Shown here piece by piece: positions 4,066 through 6,147 of a DNA stretch of 6,147 bases (the first letter of the stretch is position 1; each line of letters opens with the position of its first letter). The stretch comes from Candidatus Latescibacteria bacterium 4484_107 (lineage in GTDB: Bacteria > Latescibacterota > 4484-107). The notes beneath the pieces are model-generated. The model searched no databases. It worked only from the letters and a program-made list of their open reading frames with translations, and was not told the origin of the DNA. The DNA lies in contig MVCQ01000091.1 of assembly GCA_002059205.1 (NCBI GenBank), positions 1 through 6,147 on the forward strand. Reading direction: 5' to 3'. The translations under genes were made by a program, and so were the position numbers.

Positions 4066-5574
4066 ATGAGCCTACTCGGAATAGATGTCGGCACAACAGG
4101 ATGTAAGGCGGTGGCTTTCAACGTGGAGGGGAGAATCCTCGCCTCCGCCTATCGGGAATATCCCCTGCTTTCTCCGCAGCCGGGCTGGATGGAGTTGGAT
4201 GCGCATCAGGTCACCGAAGCCATCAAAGCCGTGATTCGCGAAGCGGCGGGGGCGACCAGAAGCGATCCCATCCGCGCGCTGAGCGTGTCCTCTCAGGGGG
4301 AGGCCGCCGTGCCGCTCTCCCAGGACGGCGAGATTCTCTACAATACGCCGATTTCGTTTGACACGCGCACCACGGAGATCGCCGAGTGGTGGGGGACCCA
4401 ACTTTCGCCGGAAGAAATTTTCGGGATCACGGGTATGCCTCTGCATCCGATGCATACCATCTCCAAAATGATGTGGCTGCGGGAGCATGAGTCGGACGTG
4501 TTCAAACGGGTCTGGAAATTTCTGTGCTACGAGGAATACGTGTTCTATCTGTTGGGCGTCCCTCCGATCACGGATTATTCTCTCGCCGCGCGTCGGATGG
4601 CGTTCGATGTGCGGGAAAAACGATGGTCCCAGAGAATGTTGGAGATCGCCGGGGTGGACGACCAGCTATTCCCCGATGTAGCTCCCTCCGGGACGGCGGT
4701 GGGAACGGTCTCCGATCACGCGGCAGCGGAATTTGGATTACCCAAAGGCGTGGCGGCCGTGACCGGCGGGCACGATCAACTGTGCAACGCCCTGGGTTCC
4801 GGGGTCATCGAGAAGGGGATGGCTGCGTACGGCGTGGGCACGGTGGAATGCATTACCCCGACGTTTGAGCGGTGCCCCGGGGACATCAAGGGCATGCTTC
4901 GAAATAACTTCACATGTTATCCGCACGTGGTGCCGGGCCTTCAGGTTACGCTGGCGTTCAATTTTACCGGCGGATGCCTGCTGAGGTGGTATCGGGATAC
5001 GTTCGGGGAGATGGAGAGGCAGGAGGCCGGGCGAAGAGGCGTGGATCCTTACGAGATCATTGTATCCGATCTTCCCGAAATGCCGGCCCGCGTGATGGCC
5101 CTGCCGCACTTCACGATGACGGGAACACCTCACTTCGACACGCACGCGAAAGGTGTCCTGATGGGACTGACGCTTGAGACCACTAAGGCGGACATCGTCA
5201 AGGCGATCCTCGAGGGCGTGACGTTCGAGATGAAGCTGAACGTGGAGTTATTGGAGCAGGCCGGAATTCTGATCCGGTCCATGCGGATTACCGGCGGCGG
5301 CGCGAAGTCAAAAACATGGGTGCAGCTCAAAGCGGACATTATGGGCAAACCCATCGCCTCGCTCCACGTGTCGGAGGGCACTTCGGCGGGGGCGGCAATC
5401 CTGGCGGGACTTGGCATCGGGGCGTTCGATTCGGTCGAGGAGGCGGTCGCACAGTGGGTCAAAGTGAAAGAGGTCTTTGAACCCGATCCGAAAAAGCACG
5501 CACCTTACGAAGAACGATTCGAAATCTACAAGAAGATTTATCCTGCGGTCAAAGGCATCAATCATTTGTTGTGA
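4066..5574 (+). CDS. FGGY-family carbohydrate kinase, xylulokinase-like
   Basis: Encodes 502 residues, a typical FGGY kinase length; the enzyme phosphorylates a sugar, usually a ketose or polyol, with ATP in the cytoplasm. The N-terminal domain opens with the phosphate-binding GIDVGTTGCKAVAF (5-18). The catalytic base is expected at Asp237 in TGGHDQ. The FGGY signature region GVLMGLTLETTKADIVKAILEGVTFE spans 363-388, and the adenosine-side motif ITGGGAKSKTW lies at 408-418, followed by EGTSAGAAILAG at 437-448. Xylulokinases usually carry GQMHG near residue 78; here the region reads SVSSQGEAAVPL, so xylulose as substrate is not established. The start at 4066 begins exactly where homology begins; the frame stays open back to 3856, but that part is repeat and hairpin DNA. 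The ribosome site is weak (AGGGA, 10 bases upstream). The aldolase gene starts 23 bp after the stop, so the two are probably co-transcribed. Confidence 0.9.
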   Translation: MSLLGIDVGTTGCKAVAFNVEGRILASAYREYPLLSPQPGWMELDAHQVTEAIKAVIREAAGATRSDPIRALSVSSQGEAAVPLSQDGEILYNTPISFDTRTTEIAEWWGTQLSPEEIFGITGMPLHPMHTISKMMWLREHESDVFKRVWKFLCYEEYVFYLLGVPPITDYSLAARRMAFDVREKRWSQRMLEIAGVDDQLFPDVAPSGTAVGTVSDHAAAEFGLPKGVAAVTGGHDQLCNALGSGVIEKGMAAYGVGTVECITPTFERCPGDIKGMLRNNFTCYPHVVPGLQVTLAFNFTGGCLLRWYRDTFGEMERQEAGRRGVDPYEIIVSDLPEMPARVMALPHFTMTGTPHFDTHAKGVLMGLTLETTKADIVKAILEGVTFEMKLNVELLEQAGILIRSMRITGGGAKSKTWVQLKADIMGKPIASLHVSEGTSAGAAILAGLGIGAFDSVEEAVAQWVKVKEVFEPDPKKHAPYEERFEIYKKIYPAVKGINHLL

Positions 5575-5584
5575 CCTTCATGGT

Positions 5585-5590
5585 AAGGAG
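5585..5590 (+). promoter_or_regulatory. Ribosome-binding site of the aldolase gene
   Basis: AAGGAG lies 10 bases after the FGGY kinase stop and 7 bases before the ATG at 5598. It is much stronger than the kinase's own ribosome site, so the aldolase may be translated more heavily from a shared transcript. Confidence 0.7.
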
Positions 5591-5597
5591 AGACTTT

Positions 5598-6147
5598 ATG
5601 AGCTTAATCAATGCCAACCAGGTATTGCAGCACGCAGATCGTCACGGGTATGCAATCGGGGCGTTCGATCTGGTGAACCTCGAATTTTTAAACGGGATTC
5701 TGAGAGCCGCCGAAGCCAAGCATTCGCCCGTCATTCTGCTGATCGCGGAGGTGCATTTCAAATACGTGGATATCGAGCAGATCACCCCGGCCATCGAGTA
5801 TATGGCGTCCCGGGCTTCGGTGCCGGTGGTGTTGGGTCTGGATCACGGAGAGACCGTGGAGACCGTGGTGCGAGCCATTCGCTGCGGATTTTCTTCGGTG
5901 ATGTTCGACGGCTCCAAGCTGTCTTTTGAGGAGAACGTGCGGCAGACGAGTCTCGCGGTGCAGATCGCGCACGCGGTGGGCGTGAGTGTGGAGGCGGAAT
6001 TGGGACAAGTCGGCGGTTCGGAGGGATCCGATGGATTGGCCGTGGCGCACGAAGAATTTTATACCGATCCGAAACAGGCCGAAGAATTTGTCCGGCGCAC
6101 CGGGGTGGACGCCCTCGCGGTCGCCATCGGAAACGCGCACGGGCTTT
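5598..6147 (+). CDS. Class II ketose-bisphosphate aldolase (fructose/tagatose-bisphosphate aldolase family), 5' part
   Basis: The first 183 residues are present and the frame runs off the right edge without a stop. Class II aldolases are zinc enzymes that cleave a ketose (bis)phosphate to dihydroxyacetone phosphate and an aldehyde. Matching motifs are YAIGAFDLVN at 18-27, LGLDHGET at 79-86 with Asp82 (proton donor) and His83 (zinc ligand), VMFDGS at 101-106, VEAELGQVGG at 131-140, and VAIGNAHGL at 175-183 with a second expected zinc ligand, His181. The order and spacing match GatY/KbaY/Fba-type proteins of about 280 residues, so about a third is missing. The usual DHH or DHG position reads DHG here. 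AAGGAG (5585-5590) lies 7 bases before the ATG, supporting the start. It directly follows the FGGY kinase, suggesting it cleaves the product, or a derivative of the product, of that kinase. Confidence 0.9.
   Translation, partial: MSLINANQVLQHADRHGYAIGAFDLVNLEFLNGILRAAEAKHSPVILLIAEVHFKYVDIEQITPAIEYMASRASVPVVLGLDHGETVETVVRAIRCGFSSVMFDGSKLSFEENVRQTSLAVQIAHAVGVSVEAELGQVGGSEGSDGLAVAHEEFYTDPKQAEEFVRRTGVDALAVAIGNAHGL

Noticed and set aside
3642..4121. Minus-strand open frame of about 159 codons across the 3808-4065 gap
   Set aside because: It overlaps three plus-strand features and translates hairpin and repeat DNA; the composition is not protein-like.

Overview
The window is a high-GC bacterial chromosomal segment with Shine-Dalgarno starts, sigma-70-type promoters and several kinds of short intergenic palindromes and repeats. 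Nothing in it fixes the taxon. The mix of ordinary metabolic genes and repeat-rich intergenic DNA would fit a free-living environmental or uncultured-lineage bacterium, but that is a weak inference. I see no phage, transposase, CRISPR, rRNA or tRNA signal.

Layout. Left half, minus strand (reading right to left): a YciO-type member of the Sua5/YciO/YrdC family (1216-1830), an alpha/beta hydrolase (254-1018), then the first 13 codons of a gene that looks like a dihydroorotate-dehydrogenase-like protein (1-39) running off the left edge. Right half, plus strand: a divergent acetate-kinase-family protein (2057-3259), a small heptad-repeat coiled-coil protein (3274-3807), a 258-bp structured and repeat-bearing gap, an FGGY-family sugar kinase resembling xylulokinase (4066-5574), and the N-terminal 183 residues of a class II ketose-bisphosphate aldolase (5598 to the right edge). 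The two halves diverge from a compact back-to-back promoter pair at 1893-1970.

How the genes may work together. The plus-strand genes are closely spaced (14 bp, 258 bp and 23 bp gaps) and three of the four are carbohydrate/acyl-phosphate enzymes. An FGGY kinase would make a ketose phosphate, the class II aldolase would cleave a ketose phosphate to triose phosphate, and the acetate-kinase-like enzyme would interconvert an acyl phosphate and ATP. This reads as a sugar-catabolic cluster, but the substrates cannot be fixed: the kinase lacks the usual xylulokinase substrate motif, and the acetate-kinase homologue carries changes at several positions important in the well-studied enzyme. The coiled-coil gene in the middle has no recognised function. 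Its central part is a nearly perfect 21-bp tandem repeat encoding FDAMDKR-type heptads.

The most unusual non-coding items are a predicted three-way-junction fold at 3853-3908, four phased ATCAGTG repeats at 4006-4042 just before the sugar kinase, and a doubly symmetric 15-bp inverted repeat at 124-156.
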